Source: Breviolum minutum Mf 1.05b.01
Taxonomy: Eukaryota; Sar; Dinophyceae; Suessiales; Symbiodiniaceae
Direction of reading: 5' to 3'
DNA length: 64,000 nucleotides
Assembly (NCBI GenBank): GCA_000507305.1
Contig: DF239325.1
Span: 124,001 to 188,000, forward strand
Positions 22,688 to 32,327 of this stretch are shown here, piece after piece. How positions within the stretch are numbered: the stretch's first letter is position 1; the number at the start of each line of letters is the position of its first letter. The translations under genes and the position numbers were made by a program. The notes beneath the pieces are model-generated. The model was given only the letters and a program-made list of their open reading frames with translations. It ran no database searches and had not been told where the DNA came from.

Positions 22688-22825
22688 CCTCGGAGAATCA
22701 TCCCATTTAATAAGTGCTTAATAACCATGGTTATAGTTGTCCGCCCCTAAGTGTGTGGTTATTCCCCTTCCCACATGGGCTTTAAAAACGGTGGAAATAA
22801 ATGGGGGTTAGATCCGATCACCACT
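22688..22825. repeat. Family C element (diverged copy)
   Basis: Begins CTCGGAGAATCATCCCATTT and continues AATAAGTGCTTAATAACCAT, then shows the family C interior (CCCCTTCCCACATGGGCTTT). The right end is degraded. Confidence 0.5.
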
Positions 22826-23034
22826 GAAACTAACTGAGTCAAAAAAAAAAACCTCCTACTTTCCATCATACTGGTTGTTTAATGACGGGATCCTTATAAT
22901 GGTTTCTTAAAATCCCCAATTTAATTGGGCAGTATTTCATTCCCTACAAAAACCCTGGCCCAACCAGGGGCCCTTTTTTCATTGCAACCACTGGGATGGG
23001 ACATCCTCCAAGTTAGGGGACCGGTTTGGACCAG

Positions 23035-23092
23035 GCTCTCGGAAAATCTGGAACGTCAAGGTGTTCCCTGCGCCGCCGTCCATGGAGATAAG
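23035..23092 (+). CDS. DDX5/DBP2: DEAD-box RNA helicase exon, HGDK segment of domain 2
   Basis: Reads LSENLERQGVPCAAVHGDK. In DDX5/DBP2 helicases this is the helix after motif IV and the H-G-D-K strand end (family: A-x-x-I-H-G-D-K-x-Q-x-x-R), which binds RNA. The acceptor is GACCAG|G, entering in phase 2. The protein continues exactly into the next exon (GQREREMAL) only if the donor is the GC at 23093-23094 (ATAAG|GCCGCC), so this is a GC-AG intron. Reading past it gives AAASDW, which does not fit the family. Confidence 0.88.
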
Positions 23093-23514
23093 GCCGCCGC
23101 GTCGGATTGGCCGTTTTTTTTGGGGGGGGTTTGGTGTTGGGGTAACATCAACGACGGTCGTAAGGAGATTGTTTTTTTTGGGGGGGAGGAGTCTGAAAAA
23201 TGTATGCCTAATGCCATTCCCCCTACAAAAAAAATGGATGGAAGTGCCCAGTGATTCTTGCATCGACTCTTTAACAAATAAGAGACTCTGACCGACAATG
23301 TCTGGAGCCAGTCGGCTGCAGCGCCAAAAAAAATATCATATTGATTCTGATAAACAACACGCACGAAAAAGTGTTTGCTTTCACTTCAATTTATGTCTCT
23401 GTTATGGCATCTTCTTCGGCTTTGAGGCTGTTAGTCTCTTGGTTTTTCAAGACTTAATCCATTTTTCGCGCAATTTGACACATTTGTCTTGTTTTTAGAT
23501 GACGAGAGCTGTGA

Positions 23515-23811
23515 CGATGTCACGTACTCGGCTGGAGCGAAGTGAAGGTGGATAGAGACGCTCAGTCCTTGGCAGCAACAAAAGGAAATTGGGAGATGCT
23601 GTGCCCAGAAGAGCCATTGCATGCAATGATCCTTCGGATTGCTGAAAGGATTGAAGATCCAGAGTTTGATGAAGACGAATTGCAAGAATGGCGTGAGTGT
23701 TGCCTTCGATGCACTGCAATCATTGAAGTGCAGAAAACTGTGGAAGATCGCTATTGGAGGTCCATCAATTTGAGAGAGGCTACTGTGGCTGACTTTTGTG
23801 ATGATGGGTGA
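23515..23811 (+). pseudogene. Intronic coding-like ORF, unknown protein
   Basis: An open frame of about 97 residues without an ATG at its start, ending at TGA (23809-23811). It includes EVKVDRDAQSLAATKGNWEM, PEEPLHAMILRIAERIEDPE and DEDELQEWRECCLRCTAIIE. It is acidic and mainly helical in character, with codon use unlike the surrounding intron, so it probably was or is coding. It lies on the sense strand inside the HGDK intron. Possibilities are a relic of another gene, a retroelement gag-like piece or an alternative exon. Not recognised. Confidence 0.4.
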
Positions 23812-23984
23812 GGACGTTGCTTGGGTTTTTGCAGCGATTCGCTGCCCAAAGCCTGTGAGTGGAGAGATAAGTATCATCACTATTTTGATAAGGGACCTGT
23901 GTTACCGGGCATTATCTACTATTAGAGTGTTTGGGAAGGGCCCAGCTTGTATCTGTAAGAATCCCAAAAAGGGTGGTTTTACAT

Positions 23985-24103
23985 TCCAAGAAATCTCCAA
24001 CAGGACCCACTGAACGGACCCCAACAAAAACCTGAGTATCTAATAGCTCAAGCAACTTACTATAGGAGTCCCTTGGTAAGGTCCCATTCAAGTTTTGATG
24101 GAT
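23985..24103. repeat. Family W repeat (copy 1)
   Basis: Contains GGACCCACTGAACGGACCCC, CTCAAGCAACTTACTATAGG and TTGGTAAGGTCCCATTCAAG. The same series is at 59863-59970. It shows a weak inverted relation between AACGGACCCC and its ends. Confidence 0.6.
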
Positions 24104-24811
24104 ACTGGATACATGTGTCACCTATATTTTGGTTTGGATAATGAACCAAACTTCACCAAAGTTTCGTTTCAATTCTCGATTCGTGTCCCTTGTTAAAACG
24201 GATAGGATTTTCCTCTAGAGTTTCATCACCTCTTGGATGGATTTTTGTTGACGAAATCAACAAACTCACCTGGCAAGTCTGCTGGTAATCCTTTTTGCGA
24301 TGGTTGAATTGAAGTGTCCCGAACTCAAAGGTTGGAAAGGTGACCTCCTTCCTGATCGGGGATTTTTAAAGGTCACGGATTGATTGAATCACCTGGTAGT
24401 CAGCATCAAACTTCTACTTGACTGTGCTGATCTTGATGCGCATTTGATGCGCAGCTGGGATGACACCATTTTCCAAAAAGTAAATGACCAGCTTCCATAA
24501 GCAACGTTTGCTCAGGGTTGAGAACCGTTCGCAGTTTTTGAGGTACACATCAAATAGGTCTTATAGAATCTATAGCAGTGGAGGATGTGGTCATTTTCGG
24601 TGCCTGGGTGCATACGTCTGCATGTTTTTTTTGTTTTTCTTTCAGCGCTTTACTTTCAATTAATGGTAAATTGGTGGTTTGGGTCCCGGTGGTTCCGGAT
24701 TCTAGGGGTACCCCTAAGTAACAATTCATTTTCATACAGGGATCCAATCGGAATCCAAACCACCCGGACCCGGGGCCCCTTTTTTTGCTGATCCCATTCT
24801 CCAACATGCAG

Positions 24812-24858
24812 GGACAGCGTGAGCGAGAAATGGCCCTGAACGGACTGAAAGAGGGTAG
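24812..24858 (+). CDS. DDX5/DBP2: DEAD-box RNA helicase exon, helix after HGDK
   Basis: A 47-nt exon reading GQREREMALNGLKEG plus two bases of Arg. It matches the family stretch S-Q-x-x-R-E-x-A-L-x-x-F-K-x-G-(R/K), with Gly for Ser at the first position. The acceptor is CATGCAG|G. The frame requires the donor to be the GC at 24859-24860 (GGTAG|GCCTGG), leaving AG to join G of the next exon as Arg (K-E-G-R-L-K). The obvious GT two codons earlier (24855) would break the frame, so this is a second GC-AG intron. Confidence 0.88.
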
Positions 24859-24897
24859 GCCTGGATCACGCAGTTTGTGTTGGGAGTCGTCAATTGC

Positions 24898-25028
24898 TAC
24901 TTGGATGTCCCGTTGGAAGTTAGGATCAATGGTTAGTAAATGGGTTATAACCTACTTATAAATTGGGTATATTGGGGTTATAACCCACTGATCCTAACCA
25001 TTTACTAACTTCCTGGGACATCCAAGTA
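24898..25028. repeat. Family B inverted-repeat element (copy 2)
   Basis: Starts TACTTGGATGTCCC and ends GGGACATCCAAGTA. The arms continue inward through AGTTAGGATCAATGGTTAG, and the loop GGGTATATTGGGGTTATAAC is conserved. Flanked by TA on both sides. Confidence 0.9.
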
Positions 25029-25589
25029 TGGCTCAACGGAAAGGGTTTGGACCCAAAGATTGCAACCCTGAAAATTGACATGGAAGCCCAAAAAACTAGT
25101 TGTTTGTAGATGGTTCTCCGGTTCCCAAAATCCCGATCATTGGCCTCATAAGAACTTAACATGGCCGGCTATCTCTTGGGGTGGTTCTCCGGGGTGGGGC
25201 TGCAAAAAAGCAAGAAGTGTGTCCAAGGTTGCAGATTTGTCCCCCATGCATCTTCGGAAACTATCCGCCACAGATGGTACCATATGGATCTAAATATTGG
25301 TTTCCAGGGTTTGGCTTTGATTCAGTGCCAAATCTACAACCCTGGTGTCAGAACTGGTGTAATTATCAATTTTCATTAACCACATTCCGTTCCCCTTTGA
25401 TTCGCTTCGGGCCCCGGTTTTAACAGGATCATGTTAATTTTTGCCATGTTGTAAATCAGAATGAAATTTGTTTGGAAATCCCTGTTCCAAAATATGGGTC
25501 ATTATATGAGCAATGTAAGGCACTATTGTAGGGGGAATCCTTCAAATTTACCCTCTGGATTAGCATTGTTTGATCCACCAAAAATAGGT

Positions 25590-25646
25590 ACCCAAATAAT
25601 GCTCAATGTATAGCCTATTTACCTACATGTATCATAAATTTAGGCC
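25590..25646. repeat. Family E left half, including target duplication
   Basis: Left half of a family E element (AATGCTCAATGTATAGCC and CTATTTACCTACATGTATC), ending in TTTAGGCC at 25639-25646, where the foldback element begins. The right half resumes at 27104 with the same eight bases. Confidence 0.9.
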
Positions 25647-27103
25647 CTGAGACCGGCTGCCGCTGGCGTTGCGAAACTCGCCGCCCGCGATTCGCAACTC
25701 AGAGTTCAGATGCTTTTATTTTAAATGCATGTGCACATTGCTTGGCATTACAAACGATTTTCTTCAGTTCTCCTCCACATGGGTCAGATGATTTTTGCAA
25801 GGTTTTAAGTTTTAAGAAAGCAATTAGTCACACAGCTCAATTGTGGCAACCATGCAAGTTGTAAAGAACCAAGAAACACAACCAGATGCTCTTTTTACCG
25901 GGGGGGAAGAAACAAAAACTAGGGAGAATCAGAATCACCCAGATGCTTTTTTCTGGGGTGAAAAAAAGCATCTAGGGAATAGGGAAAATAACCTAGATAT
26001 ATTTTGGCAGGCACAAAAACAACTAGAAAACATCACCCAAATGCATTTATCTTGTGGTGAAAAAAGCATCTAGGGAAAATCGCCCAGATGCATTTTTCCG
26101 AAGGTTAAAAAATGCATCTAGGGAGAATCGCCGCCCAAGTGGCTTTCCTGGGTTTGGAAAATGCATCTGGTAACCTTCTTGTATTTACCATCTGGGTGTT
26201 TGTTTGATGGAACAAAATGCATTTGGGCTGGGCCCAAACCCTGGTTATTTGCTGTATATTCGGGATTTCGAAGTAGCATGACCCTTTAGCACGTATGGTT
26301 CTTTTGGGTGCTTTTTCATATTTCGAGTAAAAGCATCTACACCATCAACACTTGAAGAAATTCATTCCTTGCGGGTTCTTTTCGCCCGGCATCTGGGCGA
26401 TTTTCCCTTTTTCGCTCTAGAAAATCGTTTGGGTGATGTTCCCTAGATGTTTTTTTTCACCACCAGAAAATGCATCTGGGCGATTTTCCCTAGATGCTTT
26501 TTTCACCACAAGATAAATGCATTTGGGTGATGTTTTCTAGTTGTTTTTGTGCCTGCCAAAATATATCTAGGTTATTTTCCCTATTCCCTAGATGCTTTTT
26601 TTTCACCCCAGAAAAAAGCATCTGGGTGATTCTGATTCTCCCTAGTTTTTTCTCTCCCCTCCCCGGGAAAAGGAGCATCTGGTTGTGTTTCTTGGCTCTT
26701 TACAACTTGTATGGTTGCCACACTGGAACTGCGTGAATATTTGCTTTTTTAAAGCCTTGCAGAAGGCATCTGACCCGAGTGGGGTAGAAATGAAGAAGAT
26801 CATTTGTGCACGTGCAGTTAGAATAACAACATCCGAACTTTGAGTTGCACATAGTGGGCGGCGAGTTTCGCACTGTCACCCTCACGGATTTGCATCCAAC
26901 CCATGCCAATCAGTTGATCAATAAGGTCCATGACTTGAATTTACATGACCCTTTAGCCCATATGGTTCTTTCGGATGTTTTTTCCTACCTGGAGAAAAAG
27001 CATCTACACCATCAACACTTCATGAAATTCACTTTGGTCCCTTGCGTTGCGGGTCTGCGTTGGGAACGCAGCGTTGTGCGTTGCGCGTTGCGGCGGGTCT
27101 AAG
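25647..27103. mobile_element. 1457-bp foldback transposon nested in a family E element
   Basis: The left end reads CTGAGACC and the right end is its imperfect inverse GGTCTAAG. TTTAGGCC is repeated directly on both sides (25639-25646 and 27104-27111), giving an 8-bp target duplication, as in hAT-type elements. Long inverted arms (about 25665-26130 and 26390-26885) make the same 62-residue frame appear on both strands. The arms carry many small GCATCT/AGATGC hairpins in about 36-bp units. A segment of about 110 bp (26275-26385) is repeated directly at 26940-27055, outside the right arm. I see no recognisable transposase. Confidence 0.85.
26845..27102 (+). pseudogene. ORF in the right part of the foldback element
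   Basis: An 85-residue open frame, including DLHPTHANQLINKVHDLNLH and DPLAHMVLSDVFSYLEKKHL, ending at TAA at the element boundary. A broken parallel version (HDPLARMVLLGAFSYFE, stop, KHLHHQ) lies at about 26275-26380. Better preservation of the frame in this copy hints at former coding, but no family is recognised and the reading could be chance. Confidence 0.3.
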
Positions 27104-27147
27104 TTTAGGCCAAATGAAGGTAAATATACCATACATTGAGCATCCGG
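27104..27147. repeat. Family E right half, including target duplication
   Basis: Resumes with TTTAGGCC and ends TATACCATACATTGAGCATC. Joining this to 25590-25646 with one copy of the eight bases gives the uninterrupted arrangement seen at 54602 and 63749. Confidence 0.9.
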
Positions 27148-27386
27148 AGTAATTTATATTTCATGGCCCCTGCAAAATCTTTCTTTGGTTGTTAGAAGGG
27201 TCCGGGTTTGCTGGCCATCGATTTTTGTCACACCTCCCTACCCACAATGACCGGCGGGTTGCCCGGCTACTTTCTTGGCGGAAGGCGGCATTGGTGGGGT
27301 GGACTGGTGGATCGACGACCACCCCCTGAAATTTCAACCATCATTTTTTTTGTATCCACGTCAAATTACAATAAACCATACCATTG

Positions 27387-27489
27387 CTAGGTGGTGGTTT
27401 CAAATATTTTTTATTTTCACCCCGAAAATTGGGGAAGATTCCCATTTTGACGAATATTTTTCAAATGGGTTGGTTCAACCACCAACTAG
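27387..27489. repeat. Family A inverted-repeat element (copy 9)
   Basis: Intact. Starts CTAGGTGGTGGTTTCAAAT, ends GGTTCAACCACCAACTAG, core GGGGAAGATTCCCATTTTGA. Confidence 0.9.
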
Positions 27490-27618
27490 TAAACCATTAG
27501 AATTATAAGGCTCCTTATTAAAACAACTATTTTATGGAAAGTATTTTTTGCCGAGTTTGTTTCGTTCCCATTTTACCACCACCGACCATTCCATGTGACC
27601 GACGGACGTTTACTACAG

Positions 27619-27673
27619 GCTGAAGTTGTTGGTGGCCACTGATGTCGCTGCACGTGGGTTAGATATTAAGGGC
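27619..27673 (+). CDS. DDX5/DBP2: DEAD-box RNA helicase exon, motif V
   Basis: Reads (R)LKLLVATDVAARGLDIKG, motif V of DEAD-box helicases (V-A-T-D-V-A-A-R-G-L-D), which binds RNA and links it to the ATP site. The acceptor is CTACAG|G; the G completes Arg begun in the previous exon. The donor is GGGC|GTTGGG at 27674, leaving phase 0, so the protein continues G-V-T-L-V-V-N-Y, exactly as in the family. Among the most certain exons of the window. Confidence 0.93.
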
Positions 27674-27715
27674 GTTGGGAGTCCCAAGGAGCGAAAAAAA
27701 TGTCCACCAAAAACT

Positions 27716-28085
27716 CATGACCCTCCTAGCTACCTTCCCTTCAGAAATTAAGGGTTTAATATAAGGCCTTATAAAGGGAAACCTTATTTGTGGGGAGGGT
27801 AAAACTCATGCTTGGATGTCCCGGGACGGAAGTTAGGATCAATGGTTAGGATCAATGGGTTATTTCACCTACTTATAAATGGGGTATATTATTGGGGTTA
27901 TAACCCACTGATACTAACCATTTACTATCTTCCTGGGACATCCAAGTGACCCTCCTAGCTACCTCCCCTTCAGAAATTAAGGGTTTCAGTAAGGCCTTAT
28001 AAAGGGAAACCCATGGTTAATAAACTCCCTTAAATAAGGCCTTATTTCTGGGGATGGTAAGTTAGGGGGGGGGGTAGGTTGAACA
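27716..28085. repeat. Two family J copies flanking a family B element
   Basis: The series TGACCCTCCTAGCTACCT, CCCTTCAGAAATTAAGGGTT and AAGGCCTTATAAAGGGAAAC occurs at 27718 and again at 27947. Between them, family B (27811-27946) starts CTTGGATGTCCCGGGA and ends GGGACATCCAAG. The sequence beside B reads ATG before and TG after, where the upstream J copy reads CATGACC, which fits a tandem J duplication with a B insertion at a 2-bp target. Confidence 0.75.
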
Positions 28086-28681
28086 GCCTGTTGTTTTTTC
28101 CGACATCTTGAAAGCTGCTTACAGTAAAAGAGAGGACACATGGGAACCAGGTATATTAATAGATATAGATATAAAGAGATATTAGCGATTCCCAGGTCCA
28201 TTCAACGAACCTGGTGTATTTACCGACCTTTATCCCTCCAAACTGGGTAGGTAAATATTACCCATAGAGTGGACCTGTGATCGTTGGAGGTCACGAAAAA
28301 CAACCTTTGAAAAGGTCACGTGAACTCACCATCCCATTAAAAATCAATGGTTGGAACATGAATTTCCTGTTTTTTTGACTAATATGTTTGATTGTTTCAT
28401 GTAGCGCGTTACTGTAGTACTCCTGACTGATCCTCCAAGTTTGGTTGATTTGGTACTAGTACCTCTGGGGAGATTGGGATACTCGGATTTATTAACTTCA
28501 CTAAGATCCTGGCTACTCAACCTATCTCCCCCCAACCACCAAACCCCCCCCAGAAATAAGGTTGGATTAAGGGCTCGTTGTTCATAGCTTTTCCCTTCAT
28601 GAGTCCATACATTCGGCGCATCTGGATTAGAATAAGATTTTGGGTGTATTCCCTTTCATAGAACACACCTTGATTCTTAGG

Positions 28682-28809
28682 GATTACCCTCCCTGACACT
28701 AACAGCAAAAGCACCTGAAAAATGGATAGTTGGAAGTTGGAATACTGGTTTTCTTTTTGGGGCCCGGCCTATTTTCAGGTGCGAACTGTTCGTTTTAAGG
28801 AGTGTATAA
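28682..28809. repeat. Family F inverted-repeat element
   Basis: Starts TTACCCTCCCTGACACTAAC and ends TGTTCGTTTTAAGGAGTGTA, with core AAATGGATAGTTGGAAG and GGGGCCCGGCC. Confidence 0.7.
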
Positions 28810-29190
28810 CTAGGTTCTGATGGTAGAAGAATCCCATGTTTGTTCACGGTTACCCCGATGTTTGGGGCTTGGGGAAGATGCCGTCCCAAGTTGACGAGCA
28901 CTTTTTTTTGTGGAAGATGGAGATTGAAACCAATAGACTATATGATAGATACATTTGACACTTATTTGAGGATAAGTTATCGAATGGTTCTGGCTACGTC
29001 TATGTATATATAGTTATGTTCTTATCAGGCTGGGTAGATTTGATTAGCATTTTGACAATAGACAATATAGACATCAGCTATTCAGCTACAAACTGGATAG
29101 TTGTGCATTCTTTGCCATATTGAGCACTGAAGTTCCAGGCATCAAGCAAACTTGCATTCTGCCATATTTGCCACGGATTGTCATGATATT

Positions 29191-29299
29191 CTGGGTGGTG
29201 GTTTCAAAGATTTTTTATTTTCACCCCTACTTGGGGAAGATTTCCAATTTGAATCCAATTTGACTAATATTTTTCAGATGGGTTGAAACCACCAGCCAG
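29191..29299. repeat. Family A inverted-repeat element (copy 10)
   Basis: Starts CTGGGTGGTGGTTTCAAAG, ends TTGAAACCACCAGCCAG. An internal duplication of CCAATTTGA lengthens it. It ends 27 bp before a helicase exon. Confidence 0.85.
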
Positions 29300-29326
29300 T
29301 TTTTGTTCCACTCATTGCATTTGAAG

Positions 29327-29395
29327 GTCACTTTGGTGGTGAATTACGATGCTCCATCGAACACGGAGGACTATGTGCATCGCATTGGACGAACG
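29327..29395 (+). CDS. DDX5/DBP2: DEAD-box RNA helicase exon, first half of motif VI
   Basis: A 69-nt, phase 0-0 exon reading VTLVVNYDAPSNTEDYVHR, then IGRT. It contains the conserved N-Y-D-x-P strand and the first half of motif VI (H-R-I-G-R-T), whose arginines contact the ATP gamma phosphate. The acceptor is TTGAAG|G and the donor GAACG|GTGCCC. The intron interrupts motif VI before G-R-A-G, which the next exon supplies in the same phase. Confidence 0.93.
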
Positions 29396-29478
29396 GTGCC
29401 CCGCCACGGGCTGCACACCGGGATGCGGAGTTTCCCTACAAACTTCTGACCCACAAGAAATGATATTTTCGGGCCATT

Positions 29479-29583
29479 CTGTTGATGGAAGAAATCCGGC
29501 TAATCAGTTGAGGTTGGTAGTTTGTCCCATTATTTACAGGGATTTTATACGTCCCAGCTGGTGAAGGATTTCTTCCATCAACC
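29479..29583. repeat. Family I inverted-repeat element (copy 1)
   Basis: Starts CTGTTGATGGAAGAAATCCG and ends GGATTTCTTCCATCAAC, with inner GGTTGGTAGTTTGTCCCATT. Copies at 32212 and 55785. Confidence 0.8.
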
Positions 29584-29829
29584 GTTTCTCCTGAGATTTA
29601 TGGGAGGCAAAGAAGATGTATACCGTATACCCTTGAAGCTTAACATAGCCACCCAAAAATGACGGTTGGTTTCTACGATCCGTCTTTCTTTTGGGTGCTG
29701 GGAAAAACTGTTCAGGGGCTTTTTGCTGTTAAACTTCTGGGGAGTATGTTGTTAGTTGACCTAGAAAAAACCTCAAGTTCAAAATGTGTTTGGATTTCTT
29801 TTTGGTGGTGGTTAATTTAAAGCAAAAGG

Positions 29830-29927
29830 TTCTCACTCAGCCAATGGCTAACCTTTAAACTTTTGAAGATTCCATATGAAAAATCAAGTTTAAACGTTTA
29901 TGTCATGGCCCTTTGGCTGAGTAACGG
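29830..29927. repeat. Family R inverted-repeat element
   Basis: Starts CTCACTCAGCCAATGGCTAA and ends GGCCCTTTGGCTGAGTAA. The interior arms TAAACTTTTGAAGATT and inverse-like sequence pair imperfectly. A related pair of ends surrounds another element at 31938-32105. Confidence 0.65.
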
Positions 29928-30061
29928 TTGCAATTGGCTCCAAAAAAATGTCCACAGTTTTGGTTGGTTGAAGCATCGGGTTCCAACCCCATGGTACTTT
30001 GCTTCTACAGGTCACTTATAGGAGTTTTTTTTTCTGAAGGTTATCCCTGAGATTTTTGCTT

Positions 30062-30183
30062 CATAATTCTGGTCAAATTATTGTGACGTCACACGACCTC
30101 ACCCCTAAAGGTAGCTGACAAAGGGACAACTCCTTATTTCAGGGAAATCCAGGTTGGTGAAATATTATAGGTTGGCCAGATAA
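30062..30183. repeat. Family G repeat (copy 2)
   Basis: Contains ATAATTCTGGTCAAATTATT, CACACGACCTCACCCCTAAA, GGTAGCTGAC and TTTCAGGGAAATCCAGGTTG. Its ends, TCTGGTCAA and TTGGCCAGA, are inverse to each other. Confidence 0.75.
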
Positions 30184-30391
30184 TTGATAAGTGCTGCAAA
30201 TTCACAGGGTGTACTTGCTCGAACAAAAAGGGTAGATCTTTGTATCTTTCATCATATGTACATATTCAAATTCAACCAACCAGCGGCCCTTTGCTGATAG
30301 CTTCAGGCCTTAAACGAGTCCGGAAGAGACATCCGGTGGTGGTGATTGAACAAGTACAGTATTTCTTATCTTTTCATCCTTGGGAAACACA

Positions 30392-30542
30392 CGAGCAATG
30401 AACACAAACCCTGGTTGTTTAGGGTTTTTTATAGGCGACTATATCCTACCCAGTTATATAATAAACTACCATAAGGATCTGTATTCAAAATCAGTACCAA
30501 TGGAAAGTAAGAGGTGTTTTTTTTCGTGGCTCACATGAACCC
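30392..30542. repeat. Family K repeat (copy 1)
   Basis: Contains GAGCAATGAACAC, CCCTGGTTGTTTAGGGTTTT, TATATCCTACCCAGTTAT, CAATGGAAAGTAAGAGG and TTTCGTGGCTCA; the GAGC and GCTC ends are inverse. Copies at 41190 and 46141, with partial ones near 22818, 57780 and 61018. Confidence 0.7.
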
Positions 30543-30995
30543 ATGCTGATCATCCTTACAGGCATCCAGTCAGATCCAATGATATTGTCAGGGAATGATG
30601 GTTCAGGGTGTCCATCGGTGCACCGATTTCCAAAACGCATAGTTTTTGTATCTAGGAAATGTCATCTTTCAACCATCCATTTTCACGGGCAAACTTGCTG
30701 TTGGTTTCGGGGAGGGTATAACTCCACTTATTTCGGGGTGAAATATCCCCAGTTGCCCATGTATTTTACTGGCCATTTCTGAGGGCAACCCATACCCTGG
30801 AAGTCAAAGACCATCAAAAACTTTAATCCCCTGGACTTGTTGATTGTAAATCCCTACCAAAATAATGGTCTTTTTCCAAAAGACAAAATTTTGCAAATGG
30901 TCTTTGGACCCCTAACGGGCATTGATTGTTTCCGGGCCACCTTAAATCGACACAGTTCCAGCCCGACCGACCGACATGGCCGGTGTGGAACTCAG

Positions 30996-31080
30996 GGCCG
31001 AGCTGGACAGAAAGGCCATGCAGTGACTTTGATCGTGGAAAGGGATGCACATGCCTTACGTGGCATCGTGGAGGCTTACG
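30996..31080 (+). CDS. DDX5/DBP2: DEAD-box RNA helicase exon, second half of motif VI
   Basis: After ACTCAG|G the frame reads GRAGQKGHAVTLIVERDAHA, then LRGIVEAYG. G-R-A-G completes motif VI (HRIGRTGRAG), and the rest matches the family segment G-x-A-x-T-x-x-x-x-x-D-A-x-x-A-R-x-L-V, the last helix of domain 2. It enters in phase 0, agreeing with the previous exon. The 3' end is not fixed: the next exon needs phase 1, which fits GT at 31059 or 31095. The frame itself runs to TAG at 31107. Confidence 0.88.
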
Positions 31081-32211
31081 GGGACCCTTGTTGGACGGAC
31101 GTCCGATAGGAAAATCGTCCGAATCGGAGGGAACGATTTCTGTGGGGGTTTTGTGTTGGGTCGGTCAAAGTCGGTGGGTTGGCTTTCAGGTGTTTTGTGT
31201 TTTGGTGAAATGGTGTGGGGAACCAATTGTTTTTTTGTTTTTAAGCTGGCTGTTAAAGAACGCGGCAAGGTTAACTTGTATGGTAAATTTGAGAGGATTT
31301 TCCCTTTTTTTTGTGCATTTGTTTGGGTTCGTAATATGTTGGATACCAAGGGTACAAGTCAGGAAAATCCAATTTATGGTAAATGTATAGGATTGTATAG
31401 GTAAATATTCCAGTCCTATGGAGCCATACACGGAGCATATGGGCTATACTAAGTGCTGGATTGCTGAAAATGAGCCATCAACTCAGCATGAGCCATACTG
31501 TTTGTTCCTGGATGATCCATGGTAATTTCCATCAACTTAATGCTGTTAATTTCCATCAACTTAATATCCATGGTAAGTTCCTGGAGCCGTACTGTTTGTT
31601 TTGGTTAGCTTGCTTGCTTTTTTTTGTGGTGGGAAGCGTTGCTCAAGTTGATCACGAAAAGTGCAAATAGGCATTTCCTTTTCCAAGGGTCTATTTTCAG
31701 GGTTCAAAAAAACCCTAAGCAGCCCATGGACACATATAAACACTTTTTCAATTGAAAACGTATTGAGTTCACCCACCAGATGTGCACATGAAAAGTGATG
31801 TTTTTACCAACAAAACCGTGTTGTTTTTTTGCTGGGCTTTCCAGAACTAGGTGGTAGTTTCACCCTTTTTACGGGTAGATTTGACTGATGTTTCTCGATT
31901 TTGGGTGGCAAAAAAAGAAAACAATCAACTCGAATTGCACTCAGCCAATGGCCCTTTCCCTCAATGAGGGATTACTATCCCAGATTTGGCCTAAATTTAT
32001 GGTAAATGTAGGTAAATATGCCATACATTCAGCATCTGGGTATAGATTAGATTCAGTAGGAAAACACAAATCACGTTCAAACTTCTAATCTCATTGGTCC
32101 GTTGAATGGCTGAGTAGGGAAAATATAAGTTGATTATTTTTCGAAGAAATAATAACATGGTGAAAGCCTTCGATGCTACCCGCCCCTCCTTTTGCGGAGG
32201 GGGGATTGCAT

Positions 32212-32327
32212 TATACTATTGATGGAAAACATTCGGCTAACCAGTTGAGGTTGGTAGTTTATCTCATTATTGACAGGGATTTTTACATCCCAGTTGGTGC
32301 CGGATTCCTTCCATCAACAGTATCTCG
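32212..32327. repeat. Family I inverted-repeat element (copy 2)
   Basis: Starts ACTATTGATGGAAAACATTC and ends GATTCCTTCCATCAACAGTA. It shares GCTAACCAGTTGAGGTTGGT with copy 1. Confidence 0.8.

Larger units (their letters stand above)
18136..23034 (+). other. Helicase intron(s), including a coding-like scrap at 20.4 kb
   Basis: Contains a very AT-rich stretch at 18698-18905, a short GC-rich patch at 19500-19570, a coding-like relic at 20365-20640, family J (21124), A (21641), O/N (21752-21990) and C (22688) elements. The helicase strand L-V-F of motif IV should lie here but was not identified. Confidence 0.4.
23093..24811 (+). other. Helicase intron with GC donor, containing a coding-like ORF
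   Basis: A 1719-nt GC-AG intron. It contains an 89-97 residue open frame at 23515-23811, a family W repeat (23985), and otherwise sequence where I see nothing recognisable. Confidence 0.7.
24859..27618 (+). other. Helicase intron with GC donor and a large nested transposon
   Basis: A 2760-nt intron. Starting 39 bp after the donor it holds family B (24898-25028), then a family E element (25590-27147) interrupted by a 1457-bp foldback element, then an intact family A element (27387-27489). Confidence 0.8.
27674..29326 (+). other. Helicase intron with J-B-J and F elements
   Basis: A 1653-nt GT-AG intron containing two family J copies separated by a family B element (27716-28085), a family F element (28682) and a family A element (29191) that ends 27 bp before the next exon. 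Confidence 0.75.
29396..30995 (+). other. Helicase intron splitting motif VI
   Basis: A 1600-nt GT-AG intron with family I (29479), R (29830), G (30062) and K (30392) elements and no recognised coding segment. Confidence 0.75.

Noticed and set aside
25843..26678. Two nearly identical ORFs of 62-76 residues on opposite strands
   Set aside because: They are the two arms of the foldback element read in mirror image, so the identity reflects the inverted repeat rather than a conserved protein.
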